DNA of 44,126 nucleotides from a virus, in IMG/VR virus record IMGVR_UViG_3300025853_000180, positions 1 through 44,126 of that record; one strand, written 5' to 3'. Below, one piece after another: positions 19,666-26,749 of this stretch; position 1 is the first letter of the stretch, and the number at the start of each line of letters is the position of its first letter. A program made the position numbers and the translations under genes. Under the pieces are notes generated by a model, which did not search any database, was not told the DNA's origin, and was given only the letters and a program-made list of their open reading frames with translations.

Positions 19666-19986
19666 CTATCTTTTTTTCTTTTTTATTTCTTTGCGACTTG
19701 TCTCTGAAACAAGTTTACCTGATGAGTTACGTTTGAATGAACGGTTTTTAGATTTGGACTGAATAGTCACGCCGTTTTTATTTTTACCACCTTTTGATAA
19801 TGCTCTGCGATGAGCTATATCTTTACCTTCACGCTTGTCTGCTTTACCGTTGCCGTTAGCATCTTTCCCTGTTTTATCTATCTTACGACGAGCACGTTGA
19901 CGTTCCATGCGATTCTCATGTTCGCCACGTTTCTTTTGTTGTTCATATTCTTTTTTATAGGGTCTTTTTTTATTTACGTAGGGCAT
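19666..19986 (-). CDS. Highly basic, degenerate HNH-like protein
   Basis: 106 residues with extreme Lys/Arg content. The segment GKDIAHRRALSKGGKNKNGVTIQSKSKNRSFKR has the layout of small phage HNH endonucleases (D-x-H ... GG ... N ... NRSFKR), but the expected catalytic DH is replaced by AH (DIAH) and the Asn/His ligands are only partly kept. It may be a DNA-binding derivative or a weak nuclease. It overlaps the preceding HNH gene by 17 bp and precedes the helicase promoter. Confidence 0.55.
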   Translation of the reverse strand: MPYVNKKRPYKKEYEQQKKRGEHENRMERQRARRKIDKTGKDANGNGKADKREGKDIAHRRALSKGGKNKNGVTIQSKSKNRSFKRNSSGKLVSETSRKEIKKKKR

Positions 19987-20410
19987 GAAATGCTACCTTT
20001 ATACACCAATTAATATATTCATCAACAGATGTGTCTGCTCTAAAGTTATTTGTTGCTCTACAGACAATCTGAACATTATCATAATTATACTCTTTTCCTG
20101 GATTTATTCTATCTAAACTTGCGTTAGTTGAGATCACCTTACCTCTTACATGATAGCAAGTTAACTCTTGTCCTGACAGTGCACATTTATAATCTTGCTC
20201 TGCTACTTTGCCTATTAGTTGTGCAACAGTTAAAGAGTGATCTTTTTTAGTGGATAATAAATGTTTAAAATATCTTTCCCAGTCATTGTTTTCTCTTTCA
20301 TAACGTTGGTTTACTCTATAAATATTATTACATTCTTTAGAACAATTGAGGTATTTAGGGTGGTTGGTTTTAAACCTCGCATTACATGTAATACATGTTC
20401 TCTTATACAC
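19970..20410 (-). CDS. HNH-type endonuclease with N-terminal zinc finger
   Basis: 146 residues from a GTG at 20410 with a GGAG 6 nt upstream. The N-terminus has a CxxC...C...C cluster (CITCNARFKTNHPKYLNCSKEC) typical of treble-clef zinc fingers. The C-terminal half has CALSGQEL, then SLDRINPGKEYNYDNVQIVC, the conserved core of phage HNH nucleases, with SLDRI corresponding to the beginning of the HNH and YDNVQIVC to its Asn-bearing end. In phages such genes serve as homing or recombination nucleases. The neighbour just upstream is a Cas4/RecB-like nuclease. Confidence 0.75.
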   Translation of the reverse strand: MYKRTCITCNARFKTNHPKYLNCSKECNNIYRVNQRYERENNDWERYFKHLLSTKKDHSLTVAQLIGKVAEQDYKCALSGQELTCYHVRGKVISTNASLDRINPGKEYNYDNVQIVCRATNNFRADTSVDEYINWCIKVAFHALRK

Positions 20411-20412
20411 AA

Positions 20413-21069
20413 CTAACTCCGGTTAAAGTCACAACTTTCTACCGGACACCATTTACATAGTGGTGTTGGGTTTGCTTGCCACTTGTCATTATCATATGAT
20501 GTTTCTAATCTTTTTAGTGGTTGTTCAAACATGGCCCAAGATTTGTCCATGTCTTTTCTAAGATATTCTTCAGTGATAAAACTATTGTGCATAACAAACA
20601 ATAAACCAGCTTTAATCTTTTGAATATCAGGAAAATGTGTAAACAACATTAGAGCCATGAGACGTAACTGTTTAGGATCAGGATACTTATTACTTCCTGT
20701 TTTATAATCAACAATGAAAGCATGAGACCCATCCACTATGACTAAGTCAGCTATACCCCTTACCCATCTGTCAGGATTATCAAATGCACAAGGTTCTTTA
20801 TTATATGTGAGAGCCATTTCATATTCAGGATACTTATCTCCCGGTATTGATATTAACTTATCAACCATGGGTTTAAATCTCTCATAGTTTTTAGGTAGTG
20901 GCTTATTATCTCTTACATAAAACTCTAATGCTTCATGAACAGCTTTACCATATATAATTGCCTCTGTTTCTTTTACCTTGTAGTTTTTTAGTATTCGTAT
21001 TTCGTGGTATTGTTTAGGGCAATTTTGATATTGCTTTAACGAAGAGTAGCTCCATGTAAAATTAGCCAT
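20413..21069 (-). CDS. PD-(D/E)XK exonuclease, Cas4/RecB-like with probable Fe-S cluster
   Basis: 218 residues. The RecB-family nuclease signature is clear: GKAVHE with His45, RGIADLV with Asp108, DYKTG with Asp121 and Lys123, and a downstream Gln in KQLRLMA. Cys17 (NCPKQY) and the C-terminal CKWCPVESC (Cys205, 208, 213) are placed like the four cysteines that hold the 4Fe-4S cluster in Cas4 and AddB. The enzyme probably resects DNA ends during replication or recombination. The start overlaps the upstream small gene (TAATG), and the polymerase gene lies two small genes upstream. Confidence 0.82.
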   Translation of the reverse strand: MANFTWSYSSLKQYQNCPKQYHEIRILKNYKVKETEAIIYGKAVHEALEFYVRDNKPLPKNYERFKPMVDKLISIPGDKYPEYEMALTYNKEPCAFDNPDRWVRGIADLVIVDGSHAFIVDYKTGSNKYPDPKQLRLMALMLFTHFPDIQKIKAGLLFVMHNSFITEEYLRKDMDKSWAMFEQPLKRLETSYDNDKWQANPTPLCKWCPVESCDFNRS

Positions 21070-21209
21070 TATTTTCCTTGTCCTCTGTACCTTTTAAAGC
21101 ACGATTTTTTATTTTTATTCATTGTACTTGTCTTTGGTATACGACCACCTTGCGATGTTCGTTTATGCAAAGACTCATGAGACTTATCGCTACTGACTAT
21201 CTTTGCCAT
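21069..21209 (-). CDS. Small basic protein (46 aa) between polymerase and nuclease genes
   Basis: A 46-residue reading frame that fits exactly between neighbours: its stop overlaps the nuclease start as TAATG. The protein is very basic; the C-terminal KTSTMNKNKKSCFKRYRGQG resembles short conserved phage peptides ending in an (K/R)xFKxYRGQG motif that occur next to polymerase or nuclease genes. Function is unknown; RNA or DNA contact is plausible from charge. Confidence 0.6.
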   Translation of the reverse strand: MAKIVSSDKSHESLHKRTSQGGRIPKTSTMNKNKKSCFKRYRGQGK

Positions 21210-21253
21210 TTTTTCTTTCCATATCTATTAAAATAATTATCATCAAATCTCAT
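21197..21253 (-). CDS. Possible very short coupled ORF (18 aa)
   Basis: An 18-codon frame starts at an ATG that overlaps the previous stop (ATGA), 5 nt after a GGAG, and ends just inside the next small gene. The peptide (MRFDDNYFNRYGKKKWQR) is basic and aromatic. The start context is good, but the length is too short to be sure that it is a functional product rather than a coupling leader. Confidence 0.3.
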   Translation of the reverse strand: MRFDDNYFNRYGKKKWQR

Positions 21254-21351
21254 TTCTTCTCCTTTTTGTTACCAAAAATTCTTTCATAACCTTCGTCAAA
21301 CTTTTTTCTATCCGTTGGTCTTTGTTGACTTCCTTTTCCACCATCTCCCAT
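21250..21351 (-). CDS. Small conserved phage protein (33 aa) coupled to DNA polymerase
   Basis: A 33-residue frame whose ATG overlaps the polymerase stop as TAATG. The sequence starts MGDGGKGSQQRPTDRKKFDE and continues GYERIFG; short proteins with the pattern MGDGGKGS-RP-FxxxWDRIFG occur beside replication genes in marine phages. The role is unknown. The conserved pattern and coupling make it a credible gene despite its size. Confidence 0.6.
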   Translation of the reverse strand: MGDGGKGSQQRPTDRKKFDEGYERIFGNKKEKK

Positions 21352-23216
21352 TAGCAATCTCCATAGTTATCTGCGTATGCTCCTTCACAATCTACAGGCA
21401 AAGTCTTTGCCCATTCAGGAGGTACAGACATAGTATCCATAATAAATTTTAATGCTTTATCTTTTTCTTCTTCTGGTGCAGTACAAACAATCGCATCATG
21501 AACAGTTAGCACAGGCTTATATTTAGTAGCTACCTTAATCATTTGTTCACCTATGACTATTCTAGCTAATGCCTGAACAATATTCTCTACAACTGAGCCA
21601 CCCCATATAGAGACTTCACCATATCTTTTAGAGTATACCCATTTACCTTGTGATTCAGATGTATCCCATCTTAAATTAGGGTACTGAATATATAAACCAT
21701 TCGGTAGTTTTAATCCTTTTCTAGTTACGAGAACACACTTATATTTATCTAAGTAATAGTCATTTCTCTCACCTGAACCTGATATATGATCTAAAGCATC
21801 ATCACAGTCTTTCCATAACTCTATCACTTTATTATTAATTTCGCGATACTTTTTCACTAGACGCTGGCATTCGTCATCATCTAAGTTAGCACCGGGCGGG
21901 GAGGTTTTCAAAGTATGTTGTAACTTTGACCACCCAGTGCCATAACCTAGACCGAGAACACAAGTCTTACCAATAAACCTTTCTTTAGGTGTTTTCTTAG
22001 ATACTTCTTTGTTAAAGACTTTTGATGCGAACACGGAATATACATCTTCACCTTTTCTAAATTGATCTACTACATCTTCCTGATCTGCCAACCATGCCAG
22101 TATCCTAGCTTCAATCTGTGATGAATCCACGTTCATTATCACATGACCATCAGGTGGCAGTATCGCATTCTTTAATGCTTTCTTTTTAGCATCACGGCTT
22201 GGTAAGTTTTGAAAGTTAACTTTGTCTGAACCTGACCATCTACCTGTGTGAGCTCCATAATATTTTAATGGAATAGGTATCAATGAGCGGTTCCTCGCAC
22301 CAATATCTAAGAATCTCTCTATTCTTGATTCCTCAATGGTTGATTTTGTGCCTAGTCTTACACTACATAATTCTTGTATAAATGGATCTTCATGTTCTGT
22401 AAGTGCGATAAAGCCTTCATCATTTTTAGCAAGAGCGTAGGTATCTTTACCCGTTGTCGGACTAACTTTCATAGGAACTTCTACGTCTAAATATTCTAAC
22501 AACTCTGCAAACTGTTTGTTACTTGCTAATTTCTTACGAACTTCTTCTTCTGTTTCACAGTTTAATTTAATCTTTAGCCCAGCCAATAACTTTTGTTTTT
22601 CTTCTACTACTTCATCTAACCTAGTAACTAACAAGCCATCATCAATCTTTAATGTTGGTTGCGTATACATACGGAGTGTTATATCTATCAGTTTTAATTC
22701 TTCTACAGGAAAGGGTTTAGAAAGTTCCTGGAATAGTTTATAAGTAAGATCAACATCGTTTTTACAATATTCACCATACTGATGTAATTCATGTGTTTGA
22801 AAGTCTTCTAGTCTTTTGCCAAGAGCATCCAGAACCTCAGTTCCTTTCTGTCCTATTTTATATCGTTCAGCGAGAGCTTTAAGACTTCCTCCGGCATTGA
22901 CACCGTGTATAGCACGAGCCATACAAAGAGTATCTAAGTATGCGAATGGTTGTAGATCAAATATCCAACTTAATATTGCCCCATCAAACAAAGTATTATG
23001 ACAAAGCAACATTGAGTTATCCCAATCTATTTTATCTAGTTCTTCTTTGAGTTCTTCGTGCGAACCTGTATACCACTTAGTAGAACCTTCATCAATTTTG
23101 ACTGCGTAGCCGATTACCTGAAACTGAGGGTCTCTTATATATTCTTCTGTTGTTAGTTTGGATAGACTAAAACTTTTGTCATAAAACGTCTCGAAGTCGA
23201 GAGTTACTATTTGCAT
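21351..23216 (-). CDS. Family A DNA polymerase with 3'-5' exonuclease domain
   Basis: 621 residues, near the size of T7 polymerase. The N-terminal exonuclease domain shows TLDFETF (DxE), LCHNTLFDG (second motif) and CKNDVDLTY (third motif). The polymerase domain has GRWSGSDKVNFQNLP, motif A VDSSQIEARILAW, motif B RFIGKTCVLGLGYG and motif C VHDAIV. The residue equivalent to E. coli Phe762 is Leu421 (counted from K417xxxL421GxxY425), a variant known from marine phage polymerases and linked with altered speed or nucleotide discrimination. Motif C has Ala where most enzymes have Glu (HDE). It is the replicative enzyme of the phage and is followed by coupled small genes. Confidence 0.92.
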   Translation of the reverse strand: MQIVTLDFETFYDKSFSLSKLTTEEYIRDPQFQVIGYAVKIDEGSTKWYTGSHEELKEELDKIDWDNSMLLCHNTLFDGAILSWIFDLQPFAYLDTLCMARAIHGVNAGGSLKALAERYKIGQKGTEVLDALGKRLEDFQTHELHQYGEYCKNDVDLTYKLFQELSKPFPVEELKLIDITLRMYTQPTLKIDDGLLVTRLDEVVEEKQKLLAGLKIKLNCETEEEVRKKLASNKQFAELLEYLDVEVPMKVSPTTGKDTYALAKNDEGFIALTEHEDPFIQELCSVRLGTKSTIEESRIERFLDIGARNRSLIPIPLKYYGAHTGRWSGSDKVNFQNLPSRDAKKKALKNAILPPDGHVIMNVDSSQIEARILAWLADQEDVVDQFRKGEDVYSVFASKVFNKEVSKKTPKERFIGKTCVLGLGYGTGWSKLQHTLKTSPPGANLDDDECQRLVKKYREINNKVIELWKDCDDALDHISGSGERNDYYLDKYKCVLVTRKGLKLPNGLYIQYPNLRWDTSESQGKWVYSKRYGEVSIWGGSVVENIVQALARIVIGEQMIKVATKYKPVLTVHDAIVCTAPEEEKDKALKFIMDTMSVPPEWAKTLPVDCEGAYADNYGDC

Positions 23217-23455
23217 TAGTGCATTTTCTCTCTGTTTTGTTTATTTTTATTTTGCATGTATTCGCGTACTGTATTAAATACCTTTTCTGTTTTTTCTGCT
23301 CCCCAACTTTGAGGGATTGAAAATTGTACACTATTATCTGTAGTACCTGTTCTAGTTACTATAACTTCTGATTCTAATCCTAATCTTTCCAATGCTTCTT
23401 TAAACGACTCTATAAATTCATCTTTTGTCATTTTTGCTATTTCATCTTTTGTCAT
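23216..23455 (-). CDS. Small protein of unknown function upstream of DNA polymerase (79 aa)
   Basis: 79 residues from the ATG at 23455, preceded by GAGAG; a longer version beginning at 23509 would run inside the upstream zinc-ribbon gene. A 24-bp near-perfect tandem repeat (23417-23464) duplicates the start region, so MTKDE occurs twice, eight codons apart, and either ATG could be used. The rest (SFKEALERLGLESEVIVTR, FSIPQSWG) suggests a small alpha/beta fold. Its stop overlaps the polymerase start as TAATG. Confidence 0.5.
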   Translation of the reverse strand: MTKDEIAKMTKDEFIESFKEALERLGLESEVIVTRTGTTDNSVQFSIPQSWGAEKTEKVFNTVREYMQNKNKQNREKMH

Positions 23456-23588
23456 TTTTGCTCTCTTTCTCTGCTTTGCAATATCCATGTCCTTCAAACG
23501 TAAAGCCACACCACCACTTTTTCTTGTCGTAGTATTTGGCGGGGTTAGAACATTTGTTGCATTTATTTCCCTGAGTTTTTAAGGGCAT
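23442..23588 (-). CDS. Small zinc-ribbon protein (48 aa)
   Basis: A 48-residue frame not explained by its longer neighbours. It contains KCNKCSNPAKYYDKKKWWC and a later GYCK, that is CxxC, C and C ligands for one zinc ion. The frame overlaps the 3' end of the upstream gene by 26 bp and the start of the next by 14 bp, in keeping with the packing here. Several phages carry such a short CxKC-NPAKYYDxKKWWC protein near the polymerase. Function is unknown. Confidence 0.6.
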   Translation of the reverse strand: MPLKTQGNKCNKCSNPAKYYDKKKWWCGFTFEGHGYCKAEKESKNDKR

Positions 23589-23703
23589 AAGCTTCTCGTA
23601 ATGTTCTTGGTGTTAATTGAATTGCATTATGTGGTTGAAAAAATCGATATCCTTGTTTAAGATTCTTTTCCCATATCTTTATTGTCTTTTTGCTGACGTT
23701 CAT
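23563..23703 (-). CDS. Small protein of unknown function (46 aa)
   Basis: 46 residues from an ATG at 23703 with a strong GGAGAG just upstream; an ATG at 23754 in the same frame would overlap the DUF1289 gene by almost 100 bp and lacks this signal. The N-terminal part (VSKKTIKIWEKNL) could be a short helix-turn-helix or helical hairpin. It overlaps the DUF1289 gene by 47 bp. Confidence 0.45.
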   Translation of the reverse strand: MNVSKKTIKIWEKNLKQGYRFFQPHNAIQLTPRTLREAYALKNSGK

Positions 23704-23881
23704 ACTCTCTCCTATCTTTCTTAATCTGTTTAATTCTTTCTCGTCTGCTTTCATTTGTCATGTAAAACCAATTATTTAAATCCTCGTAGGTACGAAAACA
23801 ACTTATACATCTTGGCTCTCCGTTAATTTCTTCATACTTACATATATCTGTACATGGACTAATTATGCCTTTCTTGTTCAT
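23657..23881 (-). CDS. DUF1289-family small Cys protein
   Basis: 74 residues. SPCTDICKYEEINGEPRCISCFRTYEDLNNW followed by M(T/S)xExRRERI matches the DUF1289 pattern (SPCxxxC...CxxCxRTxxEIxxW), a family of small proteins thought to bind metal through four cysteines. The role in bacteria and phages is not established. The basic C-terminus (KKDRREYERQQKDNKD) may contact nucleic acid. It lies in a run of small zinc-binding genes at 23.4-24.0 kb. Confidence 0.7.
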   Translation of the reverse strand: MNKKGIISPCTDICKYEEINGEPRCISCFRTYEDLNNWFYMTNESRRERIKQIKKDRREYERQQKDNKDMGKES

Positions 23882-24044
23882 CTCTACACTCAGTACTACA
23901 CCATCTACGTTTATCTTTTACAGGTTCTCCACACCAAAGGCATTCGCCTGTATCATTTTCTTTTATCTCTGTATTCAATGTCTTCATGGTCAAAGCCATA
24001 GCTTTTTCCATTTGGTCATTAGCTTTATCTATTTCATCAGCCAC
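23859..24044 (-). CDS. DksA/TraR-like small zinc-finger protein
   Basis: 61 residues with an N-terminal helix (DEIDKANDQMEKAMALT) and a C-terminal zinc finger CLWCGEPVKDKRRWCSTEC. The order, an acidic helix followed by CxxCG(E)x...RRWCxxxC, fits short TraR/DksA-like phage proteins, which in plasmids and phages can bind the RNA polymerase secondary channel. The N-terminal acidic tip needed for that role is not clear, so simple zinc-finger protein is the safe name. Confidence 0.6.
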   Translation of the reverse strand: MADEIDKANDQMEKAMALTMKTLNTEIKENDTGECLWCGEPVKDKRRWCSTECRDEQERHN

Positions 24045-24261
24045 TTAAACTTCCTAATTGTTTCATCCAAGTTGTGTTGTTACTTCTTGTTATTTTTTTC
24101 TTTGGGACTTTTACTCCGGCTTCATACATTTCATCTAGTATAGGACCTTTGTATCCAGTCCATTGTGTAATCTTTGATCGTGTCGCGTTTGGGTATTTCT
24201 TTAATACTTCTTCAACTCGTGCTACTTTTTCTTCAAAACTTAATCTTCTATTATCTCTCAT
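24037..24261 (-). CDS. Small helix-turn-helix-like protein (74 aa)
   Basis: 74 residues from the ATG at 24261, which overlaps the upstream stop as ATGA; an earlier ATG at 24270 sits too close to its Shine-Dalgarno. The middle part (VEEVLKKYPNATRSKITQWTGYKGPILDEMYEAG) resembles the winged or HTH-like fold of small phage proteins that begin with repeated helices. The C-terminus is basic. Function is unknown. Confidence 0.5.
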   Translation of the reverse strand: MRDNRRLSFEEKVARVEEVLKKYPNATRSKITQWTGYKGPILDEMYEAGVKVPKKKITRSNNTTWMKQLGSLSG

Positions 24262-24449
24262 AATAAACATTCTCCTACTAGTTCTAATGCTCTGTGATAC
24301 TCCGACTTATACACAGGTTTGTCCAGTTTAATTATTTTGTCGGATGGATGTTTTTCAATATACCATTGATATTCTTTGTTTGTCCACCTATATTTTTTAA
24401 TTATTTTATCTTCAAAGTCTAGTAAAGCATGGGTAAATGTGTTATCCAT
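24258..24449 (-). CDS. Small protein of unknown function (63 aa)
   Basis: 63 residues from an ATG at 24449 with GAGGAA upstream; longer in-frame starts would overlap the preceding acidic protein gene by up to 92 bp. Helical and mixed-charge, with YRWTNKEYQWYIEKHPSDKII. A 43-nt spacer separates it from the upstream gene. That spacer contains GAACTGGTATC (minus strand, 24492-24482), also present twice in the non-coding module at 32.8-32.9 kb. Confidence 0.45.
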   Translation of the reverse strand: MDNTFTHALLDFEDKIIKKYRWTNKEYQWYIEKHPSDKIIKLDKPVYKSEYHRALELVGECLL

Positions 24450-24492
24450 TTGGCTTCCTCGCACATCAATGGTCAAAAAGTGATACCAGTTC

Positions 24493-24753
24493 TCAATCTT
24501 CGCAATTGCCGCCGACACAAAACTTTCCGCTAAGAATCTCATTAGCGATATCATCACTAACCATCTTACGTTCTTCTTCTTCAATCTCGTGTTCTAGGTG
24601 TTCAATAAACGCTTTGTTTTTAATTAATACATTTAGTTCATCAATAATATCTTGTGCTTCTTCTGCATGTTCATCACCGATACTATGTTTATTTAAGACC
24701 TCGACGTGGTTCTCAAGAAGCCTTTTCACTCGCATAAAAATATCATCACTCAT
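24493..24753 (-). CDS. Small acidic helical protein (86 aa)
   Basis: 86 residues, acidic, with a predicted helix or coiled coil throughout (EEAQDIIDELNVLIKNKAFIEHLEHEIEEEERK) and a Cys pair at the C-terminus (FCVGGNCED). Start overlaps the DUF3310 gene by 8 bp. No family recognised. Confidence 0.5.
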   Translation of the reverse strand: MSDDIFMRVKRLLENHVEVLNKHSIGDEHAEEAQDIIDELNVLIKNKAFIEHLEHEIEEEERKMVSDDIANEILSGKFCVGGNCED

Positions 24754-24988
24754 CAGCCTTCTCCTTTAAATAATCTTCAAGTTCTTTTGCATACCATATA
24801 ATCTTACCTACATCATTAATCATATCTTCGTCATGTCCCTTGTATCCTAGACGTGTGATATATTTAATAATTGTGCCACGCAGATATCCTATGTATTCTT
24901 CCATAGTTAATTTAGAACGAATTACCTTGATAGTCTCAATACCTTTTTTGTAATGAGGTGGTTGGTTTACGATATCAACTTCTGACAT
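24746..24988 (-). CDS. DUF3310 protein
   Basis: 80 residues. VNQPPHYKKGIETIKVI, then MEEYIGYLRGTIIKYITRLGYKG and DVGKIIWYAKELEDYL, is the DUF3310 pattern (VNxPxHY...IE...YL.GxxIKYLxRxxxKG...DxxKaxxYxxxL), common in phages and sometimes called nucleotide kinase-like without firm evidence. The gene has a strong AGGAGG, and palindrome copy 1 lies 16 nt upstream of its ATG. That placement is the start of the palindrome-associated gene set. Confidence 0.78.
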   Translation of the reverse strand: MSEVDIVNQPPHYKKGIETIKVIRSKLTMEEYIGYLRGTIIKYITRLGYKGHDEDMINDVGKIIWYAKELEDYLKEKADE

Positions 24989-24998
24989 AAATCCTCCT

Positions 24999-25322
24999 TT
25001 ACTGACCTGACATGATGTCAGGTTTGAAATTGAATGTTTGCTTACCCCTGATGTAAAACTCTAGCATATCTATGTTGGTTTCGTCAATAACTAAAGACTT
25101 ACCCCCTGATACACTGATGTCTCGTAGATGTTTTTGTTGAAGTGCGGTGGGTTTGTTTCCGTTGGCTTTGCATTCTATACCTATAAATATTCCTTGATAA
25201 CAAGCAATTATGTCAGGCACTCCGCTAGAACCATATCCCCCTGTTGATGGCATACAGTAGTAGCAGTCTAATTTATTTAAAATTTTTTTAACTTTTTCTT
25301 TTACTTTTTTCTCTGGTGTCAT
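24999..25322 (-). CDS. VRR-NUC domain nuclease
   Basis: 107 residues from the ATG at 25322 (AGGA 6 nt upstream). TGGYGSSGVPDIIACYQGIFIGIECKANGNKPTALQQKHL is the VRR-NUC fold signature: the PD, then ExK (ECK), then Q (QQKHL) motifs of the PD-(D/E)XK-like family used by phage Holliday-junction or structure-specific nucleases. The last residues (KPDIMSGQ) are encoded by palindrome copy 1, an unusual overlap of a coding end and a regulatory repeat. Confidence 0.8.
   Translation of the reverse strand: MTPEKKVKEKVKKILNKLDCYYCMPSTGGYGSSGVPDIIACYQGIFIGIECKANGNKPTALQQKHLRDISVSGGKSLVIDETNIDMLEFYIRGKQTFNFKPDIMSGQ
25005..25023. repeat. Palindrome copy 1 (centre TGA)
   Basis: ACCTGACATGATGTCAGGT: arms ACCTGACA and TGTCAGGT around TGA. 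It encodes the end of the VRR-NUC protein and lies 16 nt upstream of the DUF3310 start, just before AGGAGG. Read on the minus strand the centre is TCA. Confidence 0.85.
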
Positions 25323-25665
25323 TGTTGTCCTGTAATCCAACTAATTCTAATAAGTTATCAATAGGTAATACAACTGTGTAATTACTATCCGAAACTCTCC
25401 AAGCAGTTTCTTCTTCACCGTTGTCATTAAAGATATAAAAATGATATGGCTCTACATCATCATCAGATATTTTTGTTAGATATAAAGCATTTGCGAATGT
25501 TAATTTTGATTTGATATATGATGGTAGGGTATCCGATGTGAATACCCTTTTGAAGTTTTTTAATAGATATACAATATACTTACCATCATCAGTATGTTGT
25601 ATTGGCACTTGGTAATAAGATACCAAGTTTGGGTGTGGTTCAGGCTCTAAGCCTATATAGTTCAT
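25288..25665 (-). CDS. Protein of unknown function (125 aa)
   Basis: 125 residues with beta-strand-like stretches (YIVYLLKNF, PYHFYIFND, YTVVLPIDNL) and a charged C-terminal tail. The 3' end overlaps the VRR-NUC start. No family recognised. Confidence 0.5.
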   Translation of the reverse strand: MNYIGLEPEPHPNLVSYYQVPIQHTDDGKYIVYLLKNFKRVFTSDTLPSYIKSKLTFANALYLTKISDDDVEPYHFYIFNDNGEEETAWRVSDSNYTVVLPIDNLLELVGLQDNNDTREKSKRKS

Positions 25666-25675
25666 TCATACCTTT

Positions 25676-26749
25676 CTACTCTTCAAGAAATAGTAACTCA
25701 CTTAGTTTGTGGTTGCTATATCCTGTGTCAGATTGTCTTGCAATTACTTGTAAGTCTTCTGAGTATAAACTATCTTGACTGTTTATGTCAATAAAGTATC
25801 CATGATGAACCTCTCTATGTCCATATGTAGTCGCTTCTTTTATCAAGTCATCAACTGTAAGTTTCCACATAGACATTACACCTGACAGTTCTTCGAAAGA
25901 TGGTAGCTTAGTTACATCACCTGTTGATATAATATTTGATAGTATGTCTACCTTTGGCTCAGTGTCAGCATCAAATATCTTCATGGTATATTCATAGAAA
26001 ACATTTGAACCTAACAGATTACCAATCACTTTAATATTTTTGTCAAATATCTTTAGCTTACCTTCAACACCTTCTTGAATGGCTTGTTGATGGTTTTTAA
26101 TTTCTTGTAGTTTTTGAAGTCCTAGGTTAAAAGTATGTTGAGGTAGTTTATCTTGAGTTTTAAGTGCTACTGCAAGTATCTCACCTAAGACATGTCCATT
26201 CATATATACATCATTTAATTTTTTACTTTCTTTTTGTAAGTCTACAATATGATTCACAAGATTCTGCACTCTTGTATTACCCCAACCACCACGATTTTTA
26301 GACTCAGGATAATTAAGCACGTCATTTTTTATATTATCAGGTAAGCCTTTTCTATTTTCAATATTTTTAATTATACTCTTTAAGTGTTTACTTGTTATAG
26401 TGTGCATATTGCCACGTTCTTTGATTCTCTTTGGTGAAGTAAACCCATAGACTGATTCACTTCCGTCAGAGTGATAATATATGTAGTATGTTGGCATATT
26501 ATCTATCCCCATAACCACTGCTCTTTTTTTATTATCAGACTTTACGTTGTAATTTGGACTATCATTACCCCACGACATAGTCATAGGTATGTAATCCATG
26601 ATTTTGTGATTGTGTTTAGCATTCAATGTATAAGCTAGTTCAAACACTTCATCTCGTTTCACCTGTTGTATAATTTCATCACAGTTATCTCTGTCCCCGA
26701 TACACGAATGAAATACTTTTTCGTTTTGTTTAAATAGTTCTGTTGTCAT
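25676..26749 (-). CDS. Protein of unknown function (357 aa)
   Basis: 357 residues from the ATG at 26749, which overlaps the upstream stop (TAATG) and follows AAAGGAA at good spacing; an in-frame ATG at 26770 lies inside the upstream gene. It is mixed alpha/beta and polar, without membrane segments or recognisable catalytic motifs. Notable stretches are MTMSWGNDSPNYNV, ESKNRGGWGNTRVQNLVNHIVDLQ and TTYGHREVHHGYFIDIN. It lies in the palindrome-bearing operon among small genes, so a host-takeover role is possible but unsupported. Confidence 0.55.
   Translation of the reverse strand: MTTELFKQNEKVFHSCIGDRDNCDEIIQQVKRDEVFELAYTLNAKHNHKIMDYIPMTMSWGNDSPNYNVKSDNKKRAVVMGIDNMPTYYIYYHSDGSESVYGFTSPKRIKERGNMHTITSKHLKSIIKNIENRKGLPDNIKNDVLNYPESKNRGGWGNTRVQNLVNHIVDLQKESKKLNDVYMNGHVLGEILAVALKTQDKLPQHTFNLGLQKLQEIKNHQQAIQEGVEGKLKIFDKNIKVIGNLLGSNVFYEYTMKIFDADTEPKVDILSNIISTGDVTKLPSFEELSGVMSMWKLTVDDLIKEATTYGHREVHHGYFIDINSQDSLYSEDLQVIARQSDTGYSNHKLSELLFLEE

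Noticed and set aside
23456-23509. Longer start of the gene upstream of polymerase
   Set aside because: The extension runs inside a better-supported zinc-ribbon frame; a Shine-Dalgarno precedes the ATG at 23455.
24450-24584. Extended hydrophobic N-terminus for the 63-aa gene
   Set aside because: It overlaps the acidic 86-aa gene out of frame by up to 92 bp, and GAGGAA stands before the ATG at 24449.
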